NCBI GenBank assembly: GCA_935421135.1
Contig: OW285194.1
Coordinates: forward strand, 15,585,376-15,649,375
Source: Bugulina stolonifera
Taxonomy: Eukaryota > Bryozoa > Gymnolaemata > Cheilostomatida > Bugulidae
Reading direction: 5' to 3'
Length of the DNA stretch: 64,000 nt
Position 1 is the stretch's first letter. The number at the start of each line of letters is the position of its first letter. Below, in pieces: positions 1 to 11,242 of the stretch. A program made the translations under genes and the position numbers. The notes under the pieces were generated by a model. The model was not told the DNA's origin, did no database searches, and saw only the letters and a list, made by a program, of their open reading frames with translations.

Positions 1-250
1 CTATACTGTACTATGCTATGCTATACTACACTATTACTACTATACTGTACTATGCTATGCTATACTACACTATTACTACTATACTGTACTATGCTATGCT
101 ATACTACACTATTACTATTATACTATACTGTACTATGCTATGCTATACTACACTATGCACTATGCAACACTATACTATACACTAATACTGCTATTACTAC
201 AGTATACTGTACTATGCTGTGTTATACCATGCTACACTATTTACATATTA
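1..250. repeat. Tandem satellite at window edge
   Basis: Tandem copies of an AT-rich unit built on ctatactgtactatgctatg with decayed copies toward position 250. It lies just upstream of an exon of the ZDHHC12-like gene, so it is probably intronic in that gene. Open frames through it are products of the repeat. Confidence 0.85.
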
Positions 251-329
251 TACTATTACTACACATCCGTTCAATTCACATACCCTGAAAGGAAATTTAG
301 GCCTATACGTACTTTGTATATACTTGTAG

Positions 330-2853
330 ACCTACACGATTGGCTGGTGCTCCACAATGGTTCATATATATTTGGATTTCTCTATTTGGGTTTGCTACTG
401 GCGTCCCTCATATTCTATTACTCTGCCTGTCTAACAGACCCAGGCTATGTTAGTCAACAGACACTGTTATCCTTAGCCAATGAGGAGGTAAGGTAGTTTG
501 TATAACAGTGTATAACAGTGTATAACAGTGTATAACAGTGTATAACAGTGTATAACAGTGTATAACAGTGTATAACAGTGTATAACAGTGTATAACAGTG
601 TAACCACCATTACTAGGATGACTGAATTAATGTCATGGCAGAACTAGTGTATAACCGGTAGCCCATAGCTACACTATGTATTGTAGTAATGATATACACT
701 ACTTCTAATGTTTGATTCATAGCTAACTTCCAATCTCTACACCGTAGCCACTACACTGTAATCACTACGCTGTAACCACTACACTGTAATCACTACACTG
801 TAATCACTACGCTATAACCACTACACTGTAACCACTACACTGTAACCACTACACTGTAACCACTACGCTGTAACCACTACACTGTAACCACTACACTGTA
901 ACCACTACTGTAGCTACTCTTACAGGATGAAGATGAACTATTTATACAGAGGGTTAACAATGGACATGGATACTCATCCCTTCAGACGTCTGATACGTCT
1001 CTATCAACCAATCAAGGTGCAGCTAACAATCATTTAGCCAATGAAAATGCCAGCAACTCAGCAGCAGTGATAGACACAGGTGATATTACTGTAAGTCAGT
1101 ACAATAGATAGATTCTACTAGCTACAGCTGACACATTTGTACACTGAAGTTATTCCTTGTTATATGTTAACATAAAATATGTTTCAAAGAATATATTTCT
1201 TAAATTCTCTCTCGCTCGTCAAACATACATGAAGCACACAATCGGGTACAGTGTTGGGTATAGTGTAGTGCACAGTGCAAGGTACACTACAGTACTGTAT
1301 AAGGTAAAGCTGTGACATTTACTCTGTACTCCCCTTTTACAGAGGAATTATGATGGTAAGACTACACAAAGTAATGGAATAACTGACAGTCTAATAAATA
1401 GGTCACCCAATGAGAATGCAGCAGGACAAACAAGGTCAGAAAATAGTCAGCAGGATGGTGATGATACAAGGATTTGTCGTATCTGTAATATACAAGTGAG
1501 TACAGAGACACCAGACTTTCCTGAATAGTAGTCTGTGTTTATCAAGCTGAAATAAAATACTAGTTTAGTGTCACATTGGTCGTTGTTCAAATGGACTTCC
1601 ATTTGAACGTCTGGAGTGGACAGGTAAATCAATTGGTAAAAGAATTGACATATCATTGGATTAATTAATGACCTATATCATATCTGTAATCGTACCCTTT
1701 AGAGTATCTACCACCTGCTATATAGGTCACACTTGCCTATTAATTACTGCTATATAGGACACACTCGCCCATTTCCTATTTTCTTCCGGATAGCTATAGC
1801 TATATAACTGACGTATAGCCATACTGTTGCTAATAATGAACTACTCTATTCCAGCAACCTCTGAGAAGCAGGCACTGTACAGATTGTAAGAGATGTGTAC
1901 TTAAGTATGATCACCACTGTCCATGGCTGTCCACTTGTGTAGGAGAGAATAACCACAAGTATTTCTGGTTATTTCTCCTATTTATAAACATAGTCATCGT
2001 ATTCTCTATGTGGGTAGCAGTGTAAGTATGATAATATATTATTAAACCCCTTTACATTAATGAGAACACAACTCCTGCTTAGTAATTGTAATACAGTGAT
2101 GAAGGATAATTGTCATATACGGTGATGAAGGATACTTGTACAGCATTGCAATCAAAGCTAGCCAATATTATGCTTAGAGAATAAAAGTATCCACGCGCTA
2201 CATTGTAACATTGGAAATTGAAACAACCACGCTTGCTCTAACTGACAGCTGAACTAGAAGCTTTGAGAAGTTACATTTGAAAAAATACAATATATGTAGT
2301 TCTGTAGTAGTATTTTGTCTTTATTCCATATAATTGTCCATTAAGCTACCGATCTGTGAGTCATGGTGATGATGGGGGAAGCTTACCATAAGAAATACGT
2401 CAACACTCATGCATTAAAATTAGTTTTGAAACTTCAACTTATGAATTTACAAATATTGCATGCATGATTTAGCCCTGCACTATGTGTTCCTCTTTTAGGC
2501 GATCCTTTCCTAATTTCAACTCAAAAGAGCATGTAGAGTTATCTGGGAAAGACATTGGGTTTACTCTACTAAACATACTCAATATGCTGATACTAGTGGT
2601 GGGTGGACTGAGTACCGTCTCTCTCTTTGGTTTCCACTCCTACTTGATGTTGACCAATCAGACGACGTGGGAGTCTGTGTCCAGGAGAAGGATATCATAT
2701 CTAAAGAGATTGAGGGACGACTATAACCCCTTCCACCTTGGTTACTGTGCTAATATATACTCATTCTGCTGCAGATGTAGCCCTAAACACTGGAAGTCTG
2801 TATATAGAAGATCTACTAGTAGTAGTAATGTACAGTTACAACCGCTGGTGTAG
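330..2853 (+). CDS. ZDHHC12: ZDHHC12-like palmitoyltransferase, 5' end missing
   Basis: Protein S-acyltransferase that transfers palmitate from acyl-CoA to cysteines of target proteins at Golgi or ER membranes. Exons seen: 330-487, 926-1090, 1343-1495, 1855-2021, 2499-2853, all with GT-AG borders and consistent phase, giving about 331 residues. The first visible exon holds a membrane segment (YIFGFLYLGLLLASLIF) followed by the family DPG motif (TDPGYV). The cysteine-rich domain runs CRICNIQQPLRSRHC, then DCKRC and the catalytic DHHC in KYDHHCPW, then CVGENNHKYF. Two more membrane segments follow, then a TTxE motif (TTWE) and a PaCCT-like NPFHLGYC. The QPLRSRHC stretch resembles ZDHHC12 more than other paralogues as far as I can recall. 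A Ser/Asn-rich insert (exons 926-1495) lies between DPG and the DHHC domain. The first exon needs one base from an upstream exon outside the window or hidden in the repeats. Confidence 0.9.
490..602. repeat. 10-bp minisatellite after a splice donor
   Basis: About eleven near-perfect copies of tataacagtg begin roughly 10 bases after the donor that ends the exon at 487. The array is intronic in the ZDHHC12-like gene. Confidence 0.9.
745..908. repeat. About 14-bp minisatellite (accactacactgta)
   Basis: About eleven imperfect copies of accactacactgta, intronic in the ZDHHC12-like gene, ending about 15 bases before the acceptor at 925. Confidence 0.85.
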
Positions 2854-3614
2854 TGTACCGTTACCATGGTTACAACCTCTGATATAGTGTACTGTTACCA
2901 TGGTTACAACTTCTGGTGTAGTGAAATTTTTTTTGTGAAAATGTAGTCTGATATTCAATGTGCTTATACAAGAATATTTCAGCTTGAAAGGATCATAAGG
3001 CTAATTTCTTACTGCTCCCAAGGGAAGACAACATCCAAGCATTTAGCCTTGATGGTAATCATCAGTGTACCGACTAGAACATCTGGATGATTGTGTATAC
3101 AATGCAGTACAAATACAGAACAATACTAGAACAATATACGTGTAGGTATGTATGCTTACAGTGTATAATCATATCAATACAGTAGTATTAAGTTGTTGGT
3201 ATGTCTACTTAGTTGTCCTTTTTCTGCAAAGTGCTGATCATATGAAAAAGTTCTCTATAACAATATAGCATCTAGATTTGTTCACTCACTTATAATTTAT
3301 TTTTCTATTAAGAATCATGTAATTGTATTGTACCTTCATTTCCAATAATAATTTATTTTGTTCTATGAGTAAATTTGTGATAATTTTTCTAGAAAATAAA
3401 CTCATATTTTCTTATCATCTCCACTGACTACACATACTCTACATTACCTGCTATCAAATACCCACTACTAGTATAACAAGCCTTTGGAATTGTCATTTTC
3501 CTTTTCTTGTTTGCCTAGCGTAGGGCAGCGACCCAATTCAACTCCTTCAGTCTCTAGATTCTCTAGAGGCCTGTACTATTGACCTTATGATGACCTTGCC
3601 TATACTTCTCACTG

Positions 3615-6067
3615 TTAGTCATGTTTGTTTTTCTTTCTCTTCTTTTTCTTCTTCACAGCTTCTACTGTCCCATCAGTATGGTCAGTGTTCTCAAGTGATT
3701 CAAGTTGATTCCTTTTACATTTATTAGATTGTGCTGATAAAGTATCAATATTATTCTGAGGTGAGGCCTCTTTCTTCCTTCTCTTCTTCCTGTTTGTACA
3801 GTCTTCATCCTGTGAGTCTGCTAGCAAGGTAGACTCCTACAGCACAATAATACTTATATGTGTCACCAGCTGCTAGCAAGGTAGACTCCTACAGCACAGT
3901 AATACTTGTATATATGTCACCAGCTGCTAGCAAGGTAGACTCCTACATCACAGTAATACTTATATATGTCATGAACTGCTACCAAGGTAGACTCCTACAG
4001 CACAGTAATATCAAGCCTGCAATCATGTACCTATTCATAACTTACCTCTGTTAGGTCTAAATCTCGCCTTTCCTTCTTAGATTTCTTATTTTTCTTCCTG
4101 GAAACACAACTTTGAGATTAAAATATTTAACAGTTTGCAGATAGAAGTGTGTATGAAAAGGGCAGTGCAGGTAAAAGGAGTCTGAAACCAATTAACTTAC
4201 CTGGGAGTAGGATGTTCACCTGCACATCCCTGGGAATCTTGCTGTTCTACTCTGAACAGTTTACCATTCATCTTAAAGCCATGCCTGGCACCCCTAGAGA
4301 GTAGAATTTAAATGTATATAGTAGCAGAGGCTAGCTAAGTGTATGGACAACAGGGTAGTGCTGTGTGCTAGTGTGGCAAATGGAGTTATGTTCTCACTTA
4401 GGAGAGCGAAGATAACTCCTACATTATACCTTCAGTATGCATTGTAGATATTACAATGTATATTACAGTCTGTCATGGTTTCAGTAATTATTGAGTATGC
4501 AAACCATAACTGTTGATAAACTGTAGTACATGTGTTGATGACATACAGTACATGTGTTGATGACATACAGTACATGTGTTGATGACATACAGTACATGTG
4601 TTGATGACATACAGTACATGTGTTGATGACATACAGTACATGTGTTGATGACATACAGTACATGTGTTGATGACATACAGTACATGTGTTGATGACATGC
4701 AGTACATGTGTTGATGACATACAGTACATGTGTTGATGACATACAGTACATGTGTTGATGACATACAGTACAAGCTAGATGGGTACTATATATGCCTATA
4801 TGGTATGTCTAGATGGGTACTATATATGCCTATATATGGTATGTCTAGTGTAACATGGAATAGATATAACATACTTGTGTGCTGTTCTACCTCCACATGC
4901 TGCAAGTAACTGGTCATCTGTGAGTCTATAAAGTAGGACATCAGGTCTACACAACCATATATTAACATTATCTACAGTGTGTACTTACTGTACATGTATA
5001 TATAATAGTAACAGTTATGATATACATGTAGAATACACCATGTAAAATGTAGATAAATATGTGTGTTAGTAGATAGATGCATGTGTATGATAGATACATA
5101 TATAGAGATACATACATGGATATTGCAGCAGAAGGGGCTTCAACCTGTTCAGGTATCGACTCACTACACTCGGGAGTTTCCTGTCCTTGTTCCAATGTGG
5201 ATCCCTAATAAAAGGTAATACTAGCTGGTAATACAACATGATGACTGTGTAGCTATATTACCAACACTAGTCATACACAAGTATTACATAAACTATTCAC
5301 CTACTACAGCATACACTGCAGCTAACTGAGAATAGATTGACACTGTGTTTGTGTATTATAGCCAATAACAAACCTTGTATTATACATATTATGTATTTCT
5401 AGCCAATAACAAACCTTGTATTATATATATTATGTATAAATTATAACCAATAACAAACCTTGTATTATATATATCATGTATTACAGCCAATAACAAACCT
5501 TAACAAAGTTTCCATAAAGGACTTTCTTCTTGAGTTTCTTCTTCTGTTTATCAGATAGTTGAGAGTTTGAAGTAACCTTGACCCCTTCCCCGTCACATTC
5601 TACAGAGACCTTGGCTGCAGCCTTGTTGAACACGTGATCCCACCACTGATCTGTGAACTCCTTACCTCTATCATGTCCTAGTCCTGCCGTGTCGTGCTTT
5701 AGCTGTCACAAAAGTAGTAGTCATGGTGACAGAGTAGTTGCCATAGCAACAGTGCAAACAATAGTAATACTAGCAGTAGTAGACCTAATGGTTCTAGTAG
5801 CCACAAACAACACGGACTATAGTCTACATAAAGTCTACTCACATTGACTTTAATAGGATCTGTCTCTCCATTGTTATCGATTCCCAAACCCTCACCTAAA
5901 ACACACCTCATTATACTATTACTGTGAAGCCATATTCACTACAGAGATACTTCCAATACATACGCTAGAGGCAGTTTTATACCACGCAGACACTAACCTT
6001 CATTCCATCCACTTTCTCGCATGTGCCGGTACCCAAAAGATTCCTGATTGATTTTATTTCGAGGCAT
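3615..6067 (-). CDS. GPATCH4: G-patch domain protein, GPATCH4-like
   Basis: Nucleolar or nuclear G-patch protein; the family is thought to bind and activate DEAH-box helicases. Exons in transcript order: 6067-5998, 5895-5843, 5702-5499, 5204-5116, 4946-4875, 4293-4201, 4097-4046, 3836-3615. They join in frame to 284 codons plus stop. The N-terminal G-patch (about residues 8-50) reads MRESGWNEGEGLG, then DNNGETDPIKV, then LKHDTAGLGHD. It is followed by the GPATCH4-type block EFTDQWWDHVFNKAAA and, later, LTDDQLLAACGGRTAHKGAR, both matching the vertebrate protein layout. The C-terminus is a lysine-rich tail (KKKKKRKKNKHD), typical of nucleolar targeting. The start at 6067 is the first ATG before the G-patch. 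Several introns consist of repeats that copy their own splice sites. Confidence 0.9.
3817..4012. repeat. About 57-bp repeat carrying copies of a splice acceptor
   Basis: Three to four tandem copies of a unit containing ctagcaaggtagactcctac. Read on the minus strand, each copy holds the acceptor (gctgtag) and the first ~20 bases of the terminal GPATCH4 exon that starts at 3836. The last copy is the real exon border. At least three decoy acceptors therefore lie upstream in the intron. Confidence 0.85.
4525..4772. repeat. 22-bp minisatellite in GPATCH4 intron
   Basis: About eleven nearly identical copies of a 22-bp unit containing acatacagtacatgtgttg. Because 22 is not a multiple of 3 and lacks minus-strand stops, all three minus frames stay open; these ORFs are not genes. 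Confidence 0.95.
5345..5500. repeat. About 45-bp repeat copying a splice donor
   Basis: Four imperfect copies of a unit containing gccaataacaaacctt. On the minus strand each carries AAG followed by gtttgttattggc, which is the last codon and donor of the GPATCH4 exon ending at 5499. The array starts at the junction and runs into the intron. Confidence 0.8.
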
Positions 6068-7256
6068 CGCCGTCCACACTTACACTTTTTCCCTAATAGA
6101 ACTGACTGTGAGAGTGTCAACTGCAAGACTACAATAAGCAATATGATTGCCTCCATAATGATGTTCATCAAAATATCCTTCCTAGTCCCACCAAATATCC
6201 TGCTTACAATCACCATGCCTTCTGATATAGGCCTAGTCTCTAGTCACGTAGGCTAACATTCTTTTAGCCCCCTCAACTGCATGCAAATTTGAAATTATAA
6301 ATTTAGAACAATGGGCTCATTCCCATGAAACAGTTGCCAAATTTTATACTTGTCACCTCATCCAATCCGAGTGATGTAAATGCTTTAAACAATTTATTTG
6401 GTGAATTACAGTCAATCCTCCACTGGCATCCCCACTCTTGCTCCAACTCCAGTTTCTATAACATAACCATCTACTCATAGAATTATGATATCAAAGGTAA
6501 ATAGGAATATGTAGGACCAAGAAGTAAGGACTAAAGTGGACCGGGTTTGAGAGGAAGACAATCGACAACACATGAATTGAACCAGCGATAGAATATTACT
6601 GTAGTATTAGTATAGGCTAGGTATGATGGTATACGCTGGTTTAATGATATTTTATGTGACGACTTAAAGTAAAAGCAAACAGAGAAGATTAGAGTAATAG
6701 TCGTAGTGAAAGCATCAAATTCATTGAGTAAATTCAAATTTGAAATTAAAATAAATTCATTGAAGTTCAAGTTTGGTTTGGGTTTGACTATAAGTCTGGT
6801 CCATACATGACAAGTTGGGCTGACATTAAAGAGGGAGACTTTTACACGCGTGAGATAACCCTTACCGACTCTTTGACTGCTAAAATACCAAAAATATCTT
6901 TTAACAATGAGCACCACACTTTATGGGCTGTCTGCTGTGGGCACAGCTCTCAGTTACATGTACATGTAGTTACAAACTAAGCTGGTGAAAAATTTTTTGA
7001 TTTAAGTACATGTACTAGGTTGCTACAAATACTAGTACACGGAGTTATTTGCCCGCACAAAACTAGTGAAGACAGGCTAGGTCTCAGACTAAACCAACCC
7101 TGATGTCCCATATAACGTCTTACGTCTTCTTCTTTAGAACGTACTAGAGCTTGATGCAAGGGGTACGCCTCATCTGATTTTGGTTTTTGTCAAGATTACT
7201 ATGGTCATATATTTATGTTATGCTAACATGTTGCACTAATATAGATTTGTTGCTAT
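6068..7256. other. Intergenic, no gene seen
   Basis: AT-rich DNA between GPATCH4 (its start at 6067) and the LINE fragment. It holds the putative promoter of GPATCH4. ORFs here have no coding signature that I recognise. Confidence 0.5.
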
Positions 7257-7965
7257 GTTTATTGTAATAACTGTGACTTAAGCTCACGTATAGTCCTGGG
7301 CAGAAAGCTACCATGGTAAGCAGAAGTTTTTGCGTAGATAGTGGGTGGGTCACCTCTTGTAGTAGCTCTAGTGACAGTTGTGTTAGTAGGACGATTGTTC
7401 ATCAGCTCATCATAAGTGTTAGCAAGAGCTTCGTGGTGTTCTTCATTCGCCAAAATTCGTAAGAGGAGGTTGTGTCGGTTCTTCCTGCGGCGGTTGCTAA
7501 GCGTATCAAGATTAAGTTCCTTGAGGACAGCAGATATGCTAACTCTACCTTTTAAATTACAGATGTAACGCACAGCACTGTTTTGTACCATTTCAATGTT
7601 GGTAATTTGGTAATCATGGACGGGATCCCAGACGGCAGATGCATATTCCATGTGTGGCCGACAGAGACTAGTATATGCAAGTAGCTTAGCATCTTTGGTT
7701 GATCCGTGGAGTGCCCCCCTAACCATACCCAGTTGTCGTCTAGCTTTGGTGATTTTTGAACTAATATGAGAGGTGAACTTTAGATTAGATTATCACACCC
7801 AGGTATTTAGTTTCAATGTCAGTGTCGAGTTGTGCGTCATTTAAGGTGTAATATGCCGCCGGAGCTTCCGGTTTATGATTGAAGGTCATAATCGAGCATT
7901 TGGTAGTGTTGAACGACATGCACCAGGTGTTAGCCCAATCGGCCAAGGAAGTTATGTTCATCTGG
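7257..7965 (-). mobile_element. Non-LTR retrotransposon (LINE) reverse transcriptase 3' fragment
   Basis: The frame 7726-7259 encodes the C-terminal end of a LINE-type reverse transcriptase, with the hallmark stretch LLAYTSLCRPHMEYASAVWD and a following QNSAVRYI helix. Upstream, in another frame (about 7955-7795), comes ADWANTWCMSFNTTKCSIM and ETKYLGV, which are the preceding RT motifs. A frameshift and a stop near 7790 separate the two parts, so the copy is dead. It is 5'-truncated near 7965, next to a simple-sequence tract. It looks like a CR1/jockey-type tail, but the clade is not assigned. Confidence 0.88.
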
Positions 7966-7984
7966 AATCTTGAATGGTCCTCGT

Positions 7985-8095
7985 CAGTGTAAAGTGTAAG
8001 GTGTAAGGTGTAAGGTGTAAGGTGTAAGGTGTAAGGTGTAAGGTGTAAGGTGTAAGGTGTAGGTGTAGGTGTAGGTGTAGGTGTAAGTGTAAAGA
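7985..8095. repeat. 7-bp microsatellite (gtaaggt)n and (gtaggt)n
   Basis: About ten copies of gtaaggt grading into gtaggt. It sits immediately upstream of the 5'-truncated LINE fragment. Confidence 0.95.
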
Positions 8096-8099
8096 TAGT

Positions 8100-11000
8100 A
8101 TAAGATAAAATAATATTAAAAATAATATTAATTTAAATTGCTGCAATTAGTTTAGAGGCTGTCACAATACATTTCCTGACTGTTTGTAACCAATCTGGGT
8201 TGGTTTATTAACGACCATGAAGGAACATTAATTAGGCCTACTATCTAATGCCGTGTATGACTATGAGATACTATCTTCTATATCCATTTACTATCCATTG
8301 CAAAACAAACAAAAGTTTTTCATCGATATAGTTGGAGAGACTAAGCTTGCATAGCATTAATAATTAATAAATAAAATAGCTCCAAAGCAAATTATTATTT
8401 TATATCATTCTTCTTATAAACACAACATTAAAATTGATGTAGGCTATGAGCTGCTAGCTTGGTAGTCAGTTTGTATGCCTATAATAGTCACCAAAATAGC
8501 AAATAAATGTTATTATTGTCTAAAATCCCAAACCGGGAGGGCTTGCAAGAGTTTGGGAGTTTGCAGGAGATAGGCTCTGAAAAAGGGAGGGTCTCGGTGG
8601 GACCGGGGGAGTTGTCATGTCTGGTCTCGTCTGAGCACTTATTAATTAAGCAGGGACTCGATTGAAATATTTCCAATTTCAAATTGAAGAAGTTGCAATT
8701 TACATTTTCGCTTACCCTATCTTTTGACCTTTGGCAACACACTAACTCTATGGTAATAAATAAACAAAGTTCTTGAAATTCAAATTGCTAAAAAGCAACA
8801 CCGTGGACAGAAGCGGATAACGGATTAAAAAGAATGGAAAAGAATCGCTAAATATTAACCTCCAAGCTTTAATAACATCTTAGAATTTCTGCTTCAAACA
8901 AACAAAAAATTACAAAACAAAAATTTAATTTAATTTAGACAGACAATTAAAATTGCATTTCTATAAAAGTTCTTAAGATGACACATTTTAATGATTCATC
9001 AATTTGAATTTGAGACTATTGTTAACATCATCATGGCTGATTTTCGATGGTACTTTTTCTTCTATTTTCATTGTTTTTTTATATTACAACTAACTCAATA
9101 CGTGTTAAGCTCCTATGGTACTGCAAAAGACTCCTCGGTTTTTAACTCAAACAGTAGAAGTCTAGGCTAATTGCGCTCCCATCTCCATTTATTGAGTTCC
9201 CCTTAAGAAAAGTATTAACATTTAGTTGGTTAGATAAGAATAGTGTAATGTTAATGTAGTAGTCTTAGTCTAACAAGAATTAGAATAAAATAAAAATTTG
9301 GTTTTTTAGCAATTTTCCGTTATTTATTATTTCATTCTAGGAATAAAAGAAAATTGAATGACTAAAACTTAATGTTTTTAATTGTTGTCATAGATTGTTA
9401 ATCAACTACAATAGAATATCAATATGAATATCAATAGAATATGAATATTTTTCTAGCCGATTAGCAATAGAATTAGAATATGAATATTCTTGTATTCTAT
9501 TGTATTGCAATCTTATCTAAAGTACTCTAACTATAAATAATTATATTATAATATTAAAACAATAAATATAAAATTATGATTTAGTATTTCTTCAAGCGAA
9601 GAGAGATTATGTAGTAGAGCAGGTATGCAAACCCCTGGAAAGAGGTCACTCCAAACCTTTCTTCAGGGCCCAGGATGATTTTGTCTTGAGTGTCCTACCT
9701 CATCAGAGGTATACAGGCCTAAATAATAAATTAACATAGCCTAAATATTCTGTTGTTGTGTCTAACTGGGTAGTGAGGGCACAACCGTGCAACATGCTGC
9801 CAGAGCTCCAGAGAGCAAGGAGAGCAAAGTCAACCAGGCTAACACTAGCTACTTGTCCTTCTAGCCCAGCCTGACACTTGACTGGATGAAGAATGGCCTC
9901 AAAATCTGTCTGCAGAAAAAGTCTACGCGCCAGAGAGGGTGTAGAATTGGAATCCCAGTCGCACGACTCGAATACTAGAAGCATTGGTTTGAACGACTGA
10001 TGCCTCACTACAGGGTAATGGGAGTGCTCCTATTATAGTGGAGCTGTGGGTCCTAGTTATAGTCATGAAGATTACTAGGAATGCACTTGGATCCCAATCC
10101 ATATGATGCTTGTATGTACACCGTTAACCTAAACAGTATACGACCGCTATATAAATAAAGTATGACTTTACTGGCACCACACAAGCAACCGGGGCAAACG
10201 GTGAATAATTTGGTACTTGTATACTAAAAATACTGCCTTGCCGAGGTCAAGTGTTAATTAGCAGATATAAATTAGACTCAAACTAGAAAAATGTCTCTGT
10301 TACTAACACCAATGTAAAAAAGGTCTCGGAAGAATGTTGATGTTATATAGTAGCCCTGTCAGTGCTGCACAATATAATACATCATAAGGATGTGTTGTCA
10401 AAAACATTACTAAGAGCATCACAGGGGCCCTTGTGGACAACAGTGAATACAAGTAGAGAAATGCAGTTTAGTAATGATACTGTAACTGTAACATGCAAAC
10501 AAATGCAAACATCTATAAGCATACACTATATTTATGTATATTGTATAGTATATAAACATTCAAGATAAGGAATTATGCATGCAGTATTCATGTAATGAAA
10601 GTTAAGGCCGGACAGACGCGAAGGTATAACCCAAATATTATGCAGTGTATCGGTATAGGAACATAGATACTAAATCACAAAGCCTCAGGTTACAGCAATG
10701 TTATTATTAATGAAAATAAGTTAATTCATGTTCTCTCAAAGGGATATGTGCTGAAGTCAAAGCTAGATTGGATGCGGTATTTGATATTTTGGAAGATAAA
10801 TATGAACTGAAACAGCAACTATAACTATGAGTTTCAGTATGTAATAAAATATTATAGGTGGCATGTCATCCTTCACTTCAGGAATGTTTTATAGATCTAA
10901 CAACGCTGACAGAGTAACACATTGCACTACTTCTGCTACTGCTTTTACTTGGAATACTCATGTCTATGGTATGCTTGTACTGTATAGCTTTCACTGAGAA

Positions 11001-11242
11001 CCATTCAAGATCTCAGAGCAGAATAGCTCTACAGTTATTATTAATCTACACATAGTTCCCGCTTCCTCTTGAGGTTTAGAAACTCAAACAGAACAGATAA
11101 TACGATAATCATCAGTCAGTGGACGGAATTGACGAATTCTATCTTCAAACTTAGTAACGTTCTCTTCTTTTTGTGTCAAAACTAAGAAAGAATGTCACCT
11201 TCTCTAATTGTTTCAAACTTTTTATGCCTTCTTTTTAGGTGG
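8100..11242. other. Intergenic AT-rich stretch, no gene seen
   Basis: About 3.1 kb with long A/T runs (for example 9300-9560). No open frame has a recognisable domain. The last few hundred bases should contain the promoter and 5' UTR of GANAB; a possible UTR intron acceptor (ctttttag) ends at 11239, just before the start codon. Confidence 0.5.

Noticed and set aside
4432..4773. Three overlapping minus ORFs with YCMSSTHVL repeats
   Set aside because: Artefact of the 22-bp repeat that is open in all three frames, within a GPATCH4 intron.
6531..6917. 128-codon minus-strand ORF
   Set aside because: AT-rich composition with low-complexity stretches and no domain or homology that I recognise.
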